Assembly: GCF_022788635.1 (NCBI RefSeq)
Contig: NZ_CP076024.1
Location: 992,001-1,056,000 of the forward strand
Direction of reading: 5' to 3'
DNA: 64,000 bases
Source of the DNA: Methylobacter sp. S3L5C
GTDB taxonomy: Bacteria > Pseudomonadota > Gammaproteobacteria > Methylococcales > Methylomonadaceae
In this document: in pieces, positions 55,957-64,000 of the stretch
How positions within the stretch are numbered: position 1 is the stretch's first letter
Layout of the letters: every line of letters begins with the position of its first letter
The notes under the pieces: generated by a model
Databases searched by the model: none
Seen by the model: only the letters and a program-made list of their open reading frames with translations
Told to the model about the DNA's origin: nothing
Made by a program: the position numbers and the translations under genes

Positions 55957-58338
55957 TTAAGGCTGCAACAGCAGCCTATGTTCGGGCTTTCCGGCCGTCA
56001 ATGGCATTGATAACCCCTTTAGCCAAAAGTCCTGCTGATCCCGATAATAAGGCGACAAGGGCTGGCCCGATTGGCCGCCAGGCATATGCAAAATGGCATC
56101 GTCGAAATGGCCTGGTGCAACCACCAGTCTCTCACTAGCTCCGAAACCGGGTCCTCCCGAGCGCACGCAAAAAACGCAGCCCGGTAAAGCTTCGCTCGGC
56201 ATATCAAGCAAACTACCCAGTATCGGCAAGGCCTTGGAAAACGGATGCATGTTCTTGACCTTATTTATACTACCCCAGTTCAACTCCATTAGTGCCACCC
56301 CTGGATGCTGAGCTTGCAGATGCTTTATACTGCGCTGCAATTGACTAAGAATAAAGCTGTCCCAGTTTGGATAATGTGCCGCATCGGGCAACGCGTGTAA
56401 CGGTTTCTCATTCAGCAGGGCCTGCAACGGCGTATCGATATAACTCCATCCATAACTGAAATTTTTATCAGCCTGTCGGCTGGCCGATAAAAACGGCGTG
56501 AACACCGACTTGATCAATTCTTTGCGGAACTCGACCAACAAGGCAAAACCTAGACTGTCGACATCACCGCGTCCGTCCCAAGCCAGCAGGTAATCGCGCA
56601 CTTGAGCCAGCTCCGGTTGCCCCGCAATGGCTTCCTTGGTCAGGATACTTAAGGCCAACTGCTGATAAAAGACATAAAGCTCGCTTTCGGTATCCAATTG
56701 CAAATTGAACATAGCCCATTCATCTATCTTAGGCGTTTGCCTAAGCTGCTGGGTAATCCTGTAAGCGCGGTAGCCGTTACCGAACTGGTGACCGATTACA
56801 TACGGATATTTTTTGCCCAGGCGGCGATCATTGGCCGATGCCAAAATACCCTCAGGCGGATCGATGACCCGCGGTAAATTTTCAGGCTCAACATACCCGT
56901 TCCAGCCCACGCTACCATCTGCCCAAGAGCGGCTAACCAGACCGTCATTGCCAAAGCGTTTGGGGACTTTACCCATTAACGTCCAAGCGATGTGACCTTT
57001 ATCGTCAGTCAACAAAACATTCAACTGCGGACCACCGGTGCTGTTAACGATTTTTACCGCCTGCTCCAGAGTTTCGCCCTGCTCCAAATCAAACAAATTA
57101 AGGTTGATGGCATCAGCATCCAGCGCCACCCAATGAATTGCCACCGGCCGATCTAGCAACGGCTGATTGGCAACCGGCCCCCAGATCGTCTGTTTGACCA
57201 AGATCTGTTTAGCTGCACTTCCTTTGACGACTATGGTTTCCGGATACTCGTCAAAATGTTGCCATCGGTCACCTATCCGGTATTGATCGGGATAGTCGGG
57301 ATTGATGTCGAGCTGAACCAAATCCAAAAAATCACCGGTCAGATTGGTTACTCCCCAGGCAACATGTTGATTACTGCCGGCAATTAACAACGGCGTACCG
57401 GGCAACGTTAATCCTGCAGCATGTGTATCTCCATAATTCAGCTCGATGCGATACCATGTATTGGGTACCGATATACCCAAATGCATGTCGTTAGCCAGAA
57501 TACCACGCCCATCCTTAGTTTTCTTGCCACTGACCGCCCAGGCATTGGAACCGGCCATGAAGTCGGACTGCTGCACCAACTGCGCCAACACCGTTTTATC
57601 CATCGGCTGATCAGCCAATGCGGTCGCCAAAGCCTCTATGGGAATCACTTGTGCCGGACGCAACGATTCGGCCTGTTTCAACAGCTGTTCGGTATAAAAA
57701 TCGGTATCCGGCGTCAGAAATCGCACTAAAGCATCCGGCAAGGTTTTTTCCATCACACTCAACATACGCTCACTGCGCTCCTCCCAGACAGTTAAGTTAT
57801 CGCACATACCTAATACCACTAGTAAACTATCATCAGGCGTCCAAGGCTCCGGTTGATAACCCAAGACTGTAAACTCGAAAGGTAGCTTACCGGATTCCGT
57901 CATATAGCTGTTGACGCCGTCTGCATAGCTTTGCAGATACTGCTGATGGGCTGGCGGCAGTTTTGCTAATATAGCTTTTGTCTCCCGATGAAAACCATAA
58001 GTCCGAGCCTTGATGTCGCTGTCCAGCGCCATGTCGCCAAAAATTTCTGCCAGCCGCCCCGCGCTTTTACGGCGCATCAGCTCCATCTGAAACAAGCGGT
58101 CGCGGGCGGTGACATAGCCTAATGCCCGAACTGCATCGACACGATTAGCGGCATTGATAACCGGCATGCCGTGCGCATCGGTCTGTACGCGAACCTCCGC
58201 CGTAAGCCGATTCAACTTCACTACGCCGTCAAGTTGCGGCATGGACTTATGCAAAACCCAAAAACCGCCGCCGATGGCTATCGCCGCAATGCTTACCAGT
58301 CCCAATCCGGTATATAAAACAAATTTTAGAATGTTCAC
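55957..58338 (-). CDS. Penicillin-acylase family hydrolase (PvdQ-like)
   Basis: 793 residues, Ntn-hydrolase family S45. An N-terminal membrane or signal segment (about 7-27) is followed by the alpha chain and spacer. The autoprocessing site is MAGSNAWAVSG: the Ser becomes the N-terminal nucleophile of the beta chain. NDMHLGISVPNTWYRIEL is the next conserved block. This family includes PvdQ, which removes the fatty acyl chain from pyoverdine precursors in the periplasm, as well as AHL and penicillin acylases. It lies after a PvdE-like exporter in the same unit, which favours siderophore maturation. GC is higher than in the flanking housekeeping genes. Confidence 0.85.
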   Translation of the reverse strand: MNILKFVLYTGLGLVSIAAIAIGGGFWVLHKSMPQLDGVVKLNRLTAEVRVQTDAHGMPVINAANRVDAVRALGYVTARDRLFQMELMRRKSAGRLAEIFGDMALDSDIKARTYGFHRETKAILAKLPPAHQQYLQSYADGVNSYMTESGKLPFEFTVLGYQPEPWTPDDSLLVVLGMCDNLTVWEERSERMLSVMEKTLPDALVRFLTPDTDFYTEQLLKQAESLRPAQVIPIEALATALADQPMDKTVLAQLVQQSDFMAGSNAWAVSGKKTKDGRGILANDMHLGISVPNTWYRIELNYGDTHAAGLTLPGTPLLIAGSNQHVAWGVTNLTGDFLDLVQLDINPDYPDQYRIGDRWQHFDEYPETIVVKGSAAKQILVKQTIWGPVANQPLLDRPVAIHWVALDADAINLNLFDLEQGETLEQAVKIVNSTGGPQLNVLLTDDKGHIAWTLMGKVPKRFGNDGLVSRSWADGSVGWNGYVEPENLPRVIDPPEGILASANDRRLGKKYPYVIGHQFGNGYRAYRITQQLRQTPKIDEWAMFNLQLDTESELYVFYQQLALSILTKEAIAGQPELAQVRDYLLAWDGRGDVDSLGFALLVEFRKELIKSVFTPFLSASRQADKNFSYGWSYIDTPLQALLNEKPLHALPDAAHYPNWDSFILSQLQRSIKHLQAQHPGVALMELNWGSINKVKNMHPFSKALPILGSLLDMPSEALPGCVFCVRSGGPGFGASERLVVAPGHFDDAILHMPGGQSGQPLSPYYRDQQDFWLKGLSMPLTAGKPEHRLLLQP

Positions 58339-58522
58339 TGTTGCCTTCTAATAATGTGAAATTGTAATTTACCTGGTTCCCACGAACTACGTTTATAGTT
58401 ATACATAATTTTCTCGGTGCATCGTCATACCGGCATTCCTGCCAGAATGAGGTGTCCCGTAGGCACTTGTACATAAAGACAAGCGTGCTGCTAAATAACC
58501 ATTTAGCCTCACCATAATTAAC

Positions 58523-60169
58523 TTATCTGGATTGACTGCTTATATCCGTCACTACCGGCTTTTCCATGGCGACAATCTGACCTTCTTCCAGCTTGATACA
58601 ACGATCCGCCAAGTAGAAATAGCGATCGTCATGGCTGATGGCCAATACTGTTTTTCCTCGGGCTTTCAAGGCAGGCAAAAGCTCCGTATAAAATAAATGT
58701 TTAAATTCCGGATCTTGGTCTGCCGCCCATTCGTCGAAAACATAAAAAGGCCTGTCTTCCAGATAAGCGACCAATAACGCCAAGCGCTTGCGCTGGCCTT
58801 GTGATAAATCTACCGAGGAAAATCGCCCGCTTTCAATCCGAACTTTATGGTGCAAATGCAAGCGCTGCAAATAATCGTCAATCATCCTATCGTTGTTCCC
58901 ATTATCAACCCCATACAACTCATCAAACAGATAAAAATCCGAAAAAATCACCGAGAAATTTTGCAGGTAATCATCCCGATTAACGTCGTCGACGATCTTG
59001 CCGTCCCAGCGAACAAGCCCATTTTCCGGCGTGTATAGCCCGATCAGCAGCATTGCCAATGTCGTTTTTCCGCTACCGTTGCCACCGACTAAAAATACCA
59101 ACTCTCCGGGCTTAAAGGCCAGATTTATAGGCCCCAATATGAAATTGCGATTTTCCTTTTCCCGATGGAAACTGTGCGTCACATCTTGCAGAGACAGCCC
59201 GGAAAAACTTTGACAAGTCTCCATTTTACATGGTGTATCGACCTGGGCCACCTGTCTTTTGAGCTGATCGCCTAGCTGCCCGACTTTTTGTAACGAAACA
59301 TTGGCTCTACTGAAAATAGGCAAACTGGTAGTGAGTATGGTCAACGGCGACATCATGAACAAAAACACCAGTGCATAACCTCCGATCACCTTTTGATCGA
59401 TATCCTGCCACACAGGAAAAACATAGAGAATCACACCTATGGCCACGTAATACAGTAACTGCGCCCACTGATTAACCACCAAAAAAGCCATTGCACTTCG
59501 GAAAGAATACTGGCGATAAGCCAGTGTACTGGCGGCCAGTGATTGCGCCATAAACGCATCGCTACGCTGCCTGTGTAATTTCAGCTCGCGAATGCCTTCC
59601 GTCAAAGCCCGGAAATTGCTGCTAAGCACATCGTATTCATTCCTTGTCTTGACCACGGCTTTTTTCGGCCACTCCCTGAATAAGCTTGAACTCAGTACCC
59701 CAAAAACAATCACACCGCCCAAAATCAGTGCTAGATGCCAGGACAGCAAACTTAGATAGACCATACAACCAACCACGACCGCTAAATTAATACAAACGAC
59801 TGGCAATACCTGACTAGCCATAGCTATCGCCGTAATATCCTCGGTCAAATTAGCCAATAACGCCGACTTACCGAGCTTTTGCAGACAGGGATAAGGCACG
59901 GTCAAGATTAAGCGGCTGATGTGAATACGAAGATCGCAAACAATCTTGGTGCTGAGCAGATTAAGTAGATAATGCGATAGAAAACCGCTGGACAATACCA
60001 CAATAGACAATCCGCAAAATAGCCATGGTAAGAGCTTGGCATCCAAGCTATTCGCCAACGTCGCATTAATCAGCGCAACCAAAGCCGCACTGCTTAAGCC
60101 ACTGATAATACCCGCAAGCATTACGATAACAATCGTTAGCCAGGAAGAACGGCACAAAAAAACTATCAT
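58523..60169 (-). CDS. Cyclic-peptide/siderophore ABC exporter (PvdE-like)
   Basis: 548 residues, one half-transporter. Six membrane helices (about 1-300), then an ATPase with Walker A GGNGSGKTTLAMLL (about 365), the C-loop VDLSQGQRKRLALLVAYLED and Walker B FYVFDEWAADQDP. The D-E-W-A-A-D-Q-D-P motif is characteristic of the PvdE/SyrD group, which moves acylated peptide siderophore precursors from cytoplasm to periplasm. First gene of a two-gene unit with the PvdQ-like acylase; divergent from fecI over an 800-bp gap. Confidence 0.88.
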   Translation of the reverse strand: MIVFLCRSSWLTIVIVMLAGIISGLSSAALVALINATLANSLDAKLLPWLFCGLSIVVLSSGFLSHYLLNLLSTKIVCDLRIHISRLILTVPYPCLQKLGKSALLANLTEDITAIAMASQVLPVVCINLAVVVGCMVYLSLLSWHLALILGGVIVFGVLSSSLFREWPKKAVVKTRNEYDVLSSNFRALTEGIRELKLHRQRSDAFMAQSLAASTLAYRQYSFRSAMAFLVVNQWAQLLYYVAIGVILYVFPVWQDIDQKVIGGYALVFLFMMSPLTILTTSLPIFSRANVSLQKVGQLGDQLKRQVAQVDTPCKMETCQSFSGLSLQDVTHSFHREKENRNFILGPINLAFKPGELVFLVGGNGSGKTTLAMLLIGLYTPENGLVRWDGKIVDDVNRDDYLQNFSVIFSDFYLFDELYGVDNGNNDRMIDDYLQRLHLHHKVRIESGRFSSVDLSQGQRKRLALLVAYLEDRPFYVFDEWAADQDPEFKHLFYTELLPALKARGKTVLAISHDDRYFYLADRCIKLEEGQIVAMEKPVVTDISSQSR

Positions 60170-60970
60170 AAAATATTTTCCTTTAAACTTGCATGTGCAT
60201 AATTAAATACGTTAATACAAATTCTATGTCACGCATCAGGACTCAAAGCCAAAGTGAGTATAAGTAGGCTGTCAGAGAATAAGAATCGTAGCGAGTAAAA
60301 GCTATTTTTAGTCAGATTTTTTGGTCATTTGATATAAATATTTTGTGCGTGTAACAAAAATGGGCGGGAAATCTGGTAGAAATGGCTTTTCCGCAGTAGA
60401 TTTTCTATTCTCGGACGGCCTCATAGTAATAAGACGCCTTATGGCTTATTTAACCTCATTCGTTCGACTAAAAAATTCTGCCGAATACTGAACCCTACAC
60501 GGTCAAATTCATGAAAAAAGTCCGCTATTATTTGCTGTATCGTATCGTCCGCAAGAGTAACGCCCATACCCCGCTTTAAAAAACTCTGTTATTTAACGTA
60601 TTAAAAATACGTCATATGCCTTGTTTTTCAAATTCACGGCCTGCACTTATAGCTAACCTATTGTAATTACTTAACTTAAAAACTGGCATACTAATTGCTT
60701 TATTAAATCGTGACTATGCAATAAACACATCAGTAAACTCCGACAACTCGGCTTGCCATGCAGACTCGACATATTACAAACTGCTTGCCTATGTGGCGCT
60801 AGCCACAAACTAATAAAACAAAAACTGGATCCACCTATGTTTAATCAATCCAATGTCAAACAGCCGAGGCAAATCACAATGCGGCTAGAACCAAATATAC
60901 TAAATCGCGCCCTTATCCCAATACCACCAGAGTAGCAAAATAAACATTCCTAAAACCATAAAAGAGGGAT
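60170..60970. other. 800-bp gap between the exporter gene and fecI
   Basis: No recognisable gene. It contains a MITE-like inverted-repeat element (60266-60421), a short unexplained minus-strand frame (about 60450-60575, MGVTLADDTIQQIIADFF...), ACGTATT-AAA-AATACGT near 60597-60613, and a 60-codon plus-strand frame (60753-60935) with no family resemblance. Promoters for the exporter and fecI must be here; I see no clear Fur box. Confidence 0.45.
60266..60421. repeat. MITE-like element with imperfect terminal inverted repeats
   Basis: The left end AGGCTGTCAGAGAATAAGAA and the complement of the right end AGGCCGTCCGAGAATAGAAA agree at most positions. The 156-bp segment contains no gene. No clear target duplication was found. 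Confidence 0.35.
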
Positions 60971-60976
60971 TTGAAC

Positions 60977-61477
60977 TTGAACCTAGAAGCCATTTACTTA
61001 AATCACCAGTCCGAATTGCAGTTTCATTTGACCCGGATTGTTAACTGCCCGGAAATAGCTGCCGATATCGCTCAAGAAAGCTTCATTATTTTTTTCCGCG
61101 AAAGACAAAAACAAACCATTGTTCATCCACGCGGTTTTCTGTTTAAAGTTGCAAAAAATCTTGCTTACGATCACATCAAGCATCGAAAAGTAACCGAAAA
61201 TTACATTCAAACGAAAGAACAATCTCTACCGTCTCCAAACGAATTCCCATCTGCCGAAAAACTCGCATCCATTGATGAAAGGTTAGCCGCTATCATCCGG
61301 ATACTGGATGAACTACCTTTGCGCACCCGTGAGATATTTGTCCTGAATAGAGCTTACGGCATGACCTATGCCGAAACCGCTAAAGAACTCAATATATCCG
61401 ATAGCGCCGTTGAAAAACACATGGCTAAGGCCCTGTTACACTGTCGAAAACATTTCAAGACCCTCTGCCTTGATTAA
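60977..61477 (+). CDS. FecI-type ECF sigma factor
   Basis: 166 residues from the TTG at 60977, eight bases after GAGGG; a TTG at 60971 is in frame but too close to that site. Sigma region 2 is CPEIAADIAQESFIIFF (about 25-41) with HPRGFLFKVAKNLAYDHIKH, and region 4 reads LPLRTREIFVLNRAYGMTYA then ETAKELNISDSAVEKHMAKA. These are the iron-starvation FecI group. It should drive siderophore or receptor genes and be held by a FecR partner; the only fecR seen is 6 kb away and on the other strand. Confidence 0.9.
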   Translation: MNLEAIYLNHQSELQFHLTRIVNCPEIAADIAQESFIIFFRERQKQTIVHPRGFLFKVAKNLAYDHIKHRKVTENYIQTKEQSLPSPNEFPSAEKLASIDERLAAIIRILDELPLRTREIFVLNRAYGMTYAETAKELNISDSAVEKHMAKALLHCRKHFKTLCLD

Positions 61478-61586
61478 CACGACAACTGAGGTATTTTAGC
61501 TCTTCCATCGTCTGCTTTATGGAAACCATCCCATCGCACAAATGACAGGGTGTGTTACAGCAACTACATAGCAACGGAGAAAAACA

Positions 61587-61808
61587 ATGGCTTGGAACGA
61601 CGACGAAGACACAACCATTTATCAGGTTGTAGTCAATCACGAAAAGCAATACTCAATTTGGCCTGAATACAAAGAAATACCGGGCGGCTGGAGAACAGCC
61701 AGCAAAATCGGCAACAAACAGGAGTGTTTGGATCACATCAAAGAAGTGTGGACGGATATGCGTCCGTTAAGCTTGCAAATACATATGCAAGAAACGGCAT
61801 CGCAATAG
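61587..61808 (+). CDS. MbtH-like protein
   Basis: 73 residues, the family's usual length. The signature N-H-E-x-Q-Y-S-I-W-P is here [20 protein letters not shown] (about 23-42), with the three conserved Trp residues, and the end has WTDMRPLSL. MbtH-like proteins bind NRPS adenylation domains and are needed for their activity. Its presence implies that an NRPS is encoded nearby, probably right of the window. GGAG stands seven bases before the ATG. Confidence 0.95.
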   Translation: MAWNDDEDTTIYQVVVNHEKQYSIWPEYKEIPGGWRTASKIGNKQECLDHIKEVWTDMRPLSLQIHMQETASQ

Positions 61809-61823
61809 TCAATGAATGGTAAG

Positions 61824-61850
61824 AGGCGGGGATTACACCCCGTCCTTTTT
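61824..61850 (+). terminator. Intrinsic terminator after the MbtH gene
   Basis: GG-CGGGG, a short loop, then CCCCG-T-CC followed by five T residues. It lies 15 bp past the MbtH stop, and its T run includes the stop codon of the convergent phosphopantetheinyl transferase gene. Confidence 0.7.
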
Positions 61851-62577
61851 ACCTTGGGTTGAGCCGTCTAAGCTCGAATCCTGCATAACATTTCGCAGGA
61901 ACCGTCAGCGCAGCGCCAATACCGCGGCCAAAATCTAAATCGACCAACGCCCAATCTCCAGCCGAACCATACTCCTCAGGCACCGACAAAAATCTCGCAG
62001 CCCCAATCACCGAAGAAATAACCTTGGAAACATCTAATCCAAGGCCTACACCGACGGCTTTTACAAAGCTTTCCTTCCTTGTCCAGAGTCGATAGAAAAA
62101 CTCGTCTTTACCGCTTTTTGGCACCCCCCAAAAAAAATGGCGTTCAGCTTCGGCAAAACAGAGATTAGTAACCGAAATCGTATCAACCCTATCGTTCCAG
62201 ACTTCAATATCGACACCTATGTTGGTATCCAAGCCCACTGCCACCAGCATATTATCTCCGGAATGCGAAAAATTGAATTCAATGCCCTGCTCCAGGCCAT
62301 TAACAATGATAACCGGCTTGCCAAAGGCCTGCTCCGCATAACCGATCTTTTCAGGAGGCATATCCAGATATTCTGCCAAGATCAGTCTGAGCTTACCATG
62401 ACTGGCAACATAACGCCTGCCATGCATTGTCTGTACAAAACGCACGGATTTATCTTGTTCAACCTTGTCCAACAACGACCAATAATATCTATACTCTTCA
62501 TCGGTAACTGTTAATTGTTCAAACCATACATCGATAGCCATGCACTCATCATTAATACTCATATGATGGAATTTCAC
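61849..62577 (-). CDS. Sfp-type 4'-phosphopantetheinyl transferase
   Basis: 242 residues from a GTG; later ATGs at codons 6 and 13 are also possible. FNFSHSGDNMLVAVG (about 97-111), GVDIEVW (Mg-binding Asp and Glu) and WTRKESFVKAVGVGL (the W-x-x-K-E-x-x-x-K motif) are the three Sfp signatures. It loads the phosphopantetheine arm on NRPS/PKS carrier domains and thus activates the assumed NRPS. Next to the MbtH gene, convergent to it. Confidence 0.92.
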   Translation of the reverse strand: MKFHHMSINDECMAIDVWFEQLTVTDEEYRYYWSLLDKVEQDKSVRFVQTMHGRRYVASHGKLRLILAEYLDMPPEKIGYAEQAFGKPVIIVNGLEQGIEFNFSHSGDNMLVAVGLDTNIGVDIEVWNDRVDTISVTNLCFAEAERHFFWGVPKSGKDEFFYRLWTRKESFVKAVGVGLGLDVSKVISSVIGAARFLSVPEEYGSAGDWALVDLDFGRGIGAALTVPAKCYAGFELRRLNPR

Positions 62578-62667
62578 TTAATTTACAAAAATAGTGCTCG
62601 AAATAAATATTAATCCAACTTGATTCTTTTCGAAGCCTTTTTAAATAATGTTTCGCTACATTCAATT

Positions 62668-63882
62668 TCAAGAAAAAAGCAAACGGCCTAAATTGGTTAA
62701 CGCCCCGTTATCGTTAACACCTGTTATTTCGATCACACCTTGATTAATCGCTTCGACCGAACTTCTTTTGCCATTCATAATATCGATTAACAACGCAGCA
62801 GAAAGGGACAATGAAAAGTCCGCCTTGGAATCACCCGATTTAATCACGCCTTCTTGACCTGATAAATCAATGGTCCAAACTCCATTTGGCACACCAGTGA
62901 CAATTACCTTCCATATGCCTTGAAGTGTAGGGTAGAGATGCCGGTTTCTTTTAACTGCATTCATAAAACGGACATCAAATATTTCCGATATTTCAGAAAA
63001 CTTAGAGGTTTCGCACTTTTTCTTGGAGCTAGCGACAGGCAGATTATTCTGGGAGTAATAAGCGTCTATTGTCAGGTAACCCAGCTTACTGAGCAAATCG
63101 TCAAGCGCCGGTAGAAATTTGTTTGGGATGCCCGATCGCGGCACTTCCTTGCCTCTCCCTACAGAATCCTGTCGGATTTTGCTGGATAATGTAGCTTTAC
63201 CGTCACCCTCCCCCGCATCATGCGCCACAGAAAAGACACGCTCCGACAGCCCAGCTTCCCAGCCAACACCTAAGAACTCAAATAAAGGTTCCAGTGTTTC
63301 TTCAAACTGCGTAACTACAGACTCATACTTTACCCGATAGCAACGTTCTGGATGCGCAGCTTCGAACTCCAACAACCTACCGGTTTTTTCCAGCCAATTT
63401 TCCGTCATTGCCGCAATAATATTTTCCGGGTTTCTATGCACATACGGCATATGTTCAGGAAGAAAACGGAATTTACTCATATTAAGACTGGAATTAACCA
63501 CATCCATACAATTACGGTACAGACATATATATTTTGCATCAGGGAAATGCGCTTCTAATACAGACAGATATTCCAAATTCATCGGCGTCTTCTCGCACCA
63601 AATTTGCTTGCCTTTGGCTGTGGTATAACGCTGCATGATATTAACAACCATGCTGCGAGTTTCGCTTAGCGCGTACTGTCTTTTAGATTCTTCGTCTCGC
63701 TCCCCATGAGTCTGTGCAAGTGTGCCGAACAAGGTACGATTTAGACCTTCACACAAGCTGCCAAGATACAAATGACCGGGACAGGCTATTTTTGAATGCG
63801 TATCCATGATGTACCTGAGCATGGTGGAACCGGAGCGCTCGCAAGAGAGAATAAAAATGGGTAGGGCAAAGGTTTCTTTCAT
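62668..63882 (-). CDS. Sulfotransferase fused to an SCP2-like domain
   Basis: 404 residues from the ATG at 63882, which follows GGAG by seven bases; the frame is open to 63924. The PAPS-binding loop ILSCERSGSTMLRYIM (about 10-25) and the 3'-phosphate motif YICLYRNCMDVVNSSLNM are of the sulfotransferase family. After about residue 290 a second domain begins: WKVIVTGVPNGVWTIDLSG, then ADFSLSLSAALLIDIMNGK and the end GALTNLGRLLFS. This has the strand pattern and D-x-x-x...F-x-M-x-G-K shape of SCP2 sterol-carrier domains. It may sulfate a siderophore or lipid-linked product. Next to NRPS helper genes, so a tailoring role is likely but not shown. Confidence 0.75.
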   Translation of the reverse strand: MKETFALPIFILSCERSGSTMLRYIMDTHSKIACPGHLYLGSLCEGLNRTLFGTLAQTHGERDEESKRQYALSETRSMVVNIMQRYTTAKGKQIWCEKTPMNLEYLSVLEAHFPDAKYICLYRNCMDVVNSSLNMSKFRFLPEHMPYVHRNPENIIAAMTENWLEKTGRLLEFEAAHPERCYRVKYESVVTQFEETLEPLFEFLGVGWEAGLSERVFSVAHDAGEGDGKATLSSKIRQDSVGRGKEVPRSGIPNKFLPALDDLLSKLGYLTIDAYYSQNNLPVASSKKKCETSKFSEISEIFDVRFMNAVKRNRHLYPTLQGIWKVIVTGVPNGVWTIDLSGQEGVIKSGDSKADFSLSLSAALLIDIMNGKRSSVEAINQGVIEITGVNDNGALTNLGRLLFS

Positions 63883-64000
63883 CATTTTTCTCCATAAAAT
63901 AAAATTCATATTGTTTTGATCCATGTTTTAATACTCCCCATAAACCAAAAAAATCAGTTGGAGCGTGTAAAACCGTACCTGCTGAACTTATCGAAATAAG
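63883..64000. other. Right edge of the window, no gene
   Basis: Short upstream region of the sulfotransferase gene. No NRPS reading frame begins within these bases. Confidence 0.5.

Noticed and set aside
60753-60935. 60-codon plus-strand frame before fecI
   Set aside because: No known family; odd composition with many Pro and Leu; no good ribosome site.

Overview
The window looks like chromosomal DNA of a gammaproteobacterium of moderate to low GC. The gene families fit a Methylococcales-type methanotroph or a relative: a Serratia-type gas-vesicle cluster, tamAB, tex, a methionine-salvage operon, a dut/argB neighbourhood and a TIGR04073 protein. No pmo/mxa gene or rRNA is present, so the taxonomy is an inference. 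I saw no CRISPR array, tRNA or rRNA.

Layout. 1-2.9 kb: a condensin-like operon of Wadjet/MksBEF type (jetA-jetB-jetC, with jetC cut by the window edge) and a broken VapB antitoxin. 3.4-7.3 kb: a secreted methyltransferase, dsbB, and a K+ channel with a TrkA-type partner. 7.35-23.7 kb: a complete gas-vesicle locus, all on the minus strand. In transcription order it reads three identical gvpA copies, gvpC, gvpN, a GvpV-like protein, a 63-aa protein, gvpF1, gvpG, an ArsA/Get3-like double ATPase, a small GvpA paralogue, gvpK, a TPR protein, gvpJ and a GvpY-slot protein. A 337-bp gap follows, then gvrA (NtrC type), gvpH, a CDC48-like ATPase, gvpF2, gvpF3, gvrB (PAS kinase) and gvrC (receiver). As I recall it, this is the order in Serratia sp. 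ATCC 39006. A -24/-12 (sigma-54) promoter with exact GG-N10-GC spacing lies upstream of gvpA, which fits control by GvrA.

23.8-49.4 kb is mostly housekeeping: SDR and SPL radical-SAM proteins, proC, yggT, a DUF4124 protein, argB, a membrane protein in the algC position, dut, an intact IS5-family element with a CTAG target duplication, a DUF2782 protein, thrB, a fructosamine-kinase-like protein, a DUF475 protein, mtnBDC, tamBA, a trypsin-like protease, a YeeE/YedE pair, tex, a TIGR04073 protein and an NAD(P)-binding protein. 49.6-53.1 kb is sbcC without an adjacent sbcD.

53.2-64 kb looks like the edge of a laterally acquired siderophore/NRPS island. It carries a P4-type integrase remnant, fecR, decayed IS630 and IS3 transposases, a PvdQ-like acylase, a PvdE-like peptide exporter, fecI, an MbtH-like protein, an Sfp-type phosphopantetheinyl transferase and a sulfotransferase fused to an SCP2-like domain. 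The NRPS genes would lie beyond the right edge.

Most notable: gvpC has four 33-residue repeats followed by an A9 tract. The annotated frame stops soon after, but the -1 frame stays open for 54 more codons, which suggests slippage, programmed frameshifting or a sequencing error. Also notable are a perfect 66-bp palindrome upstream of gvpA, the sigma-54 promoter, the siderophore-island edge and the sulfotransferase-SCP2 fusion.
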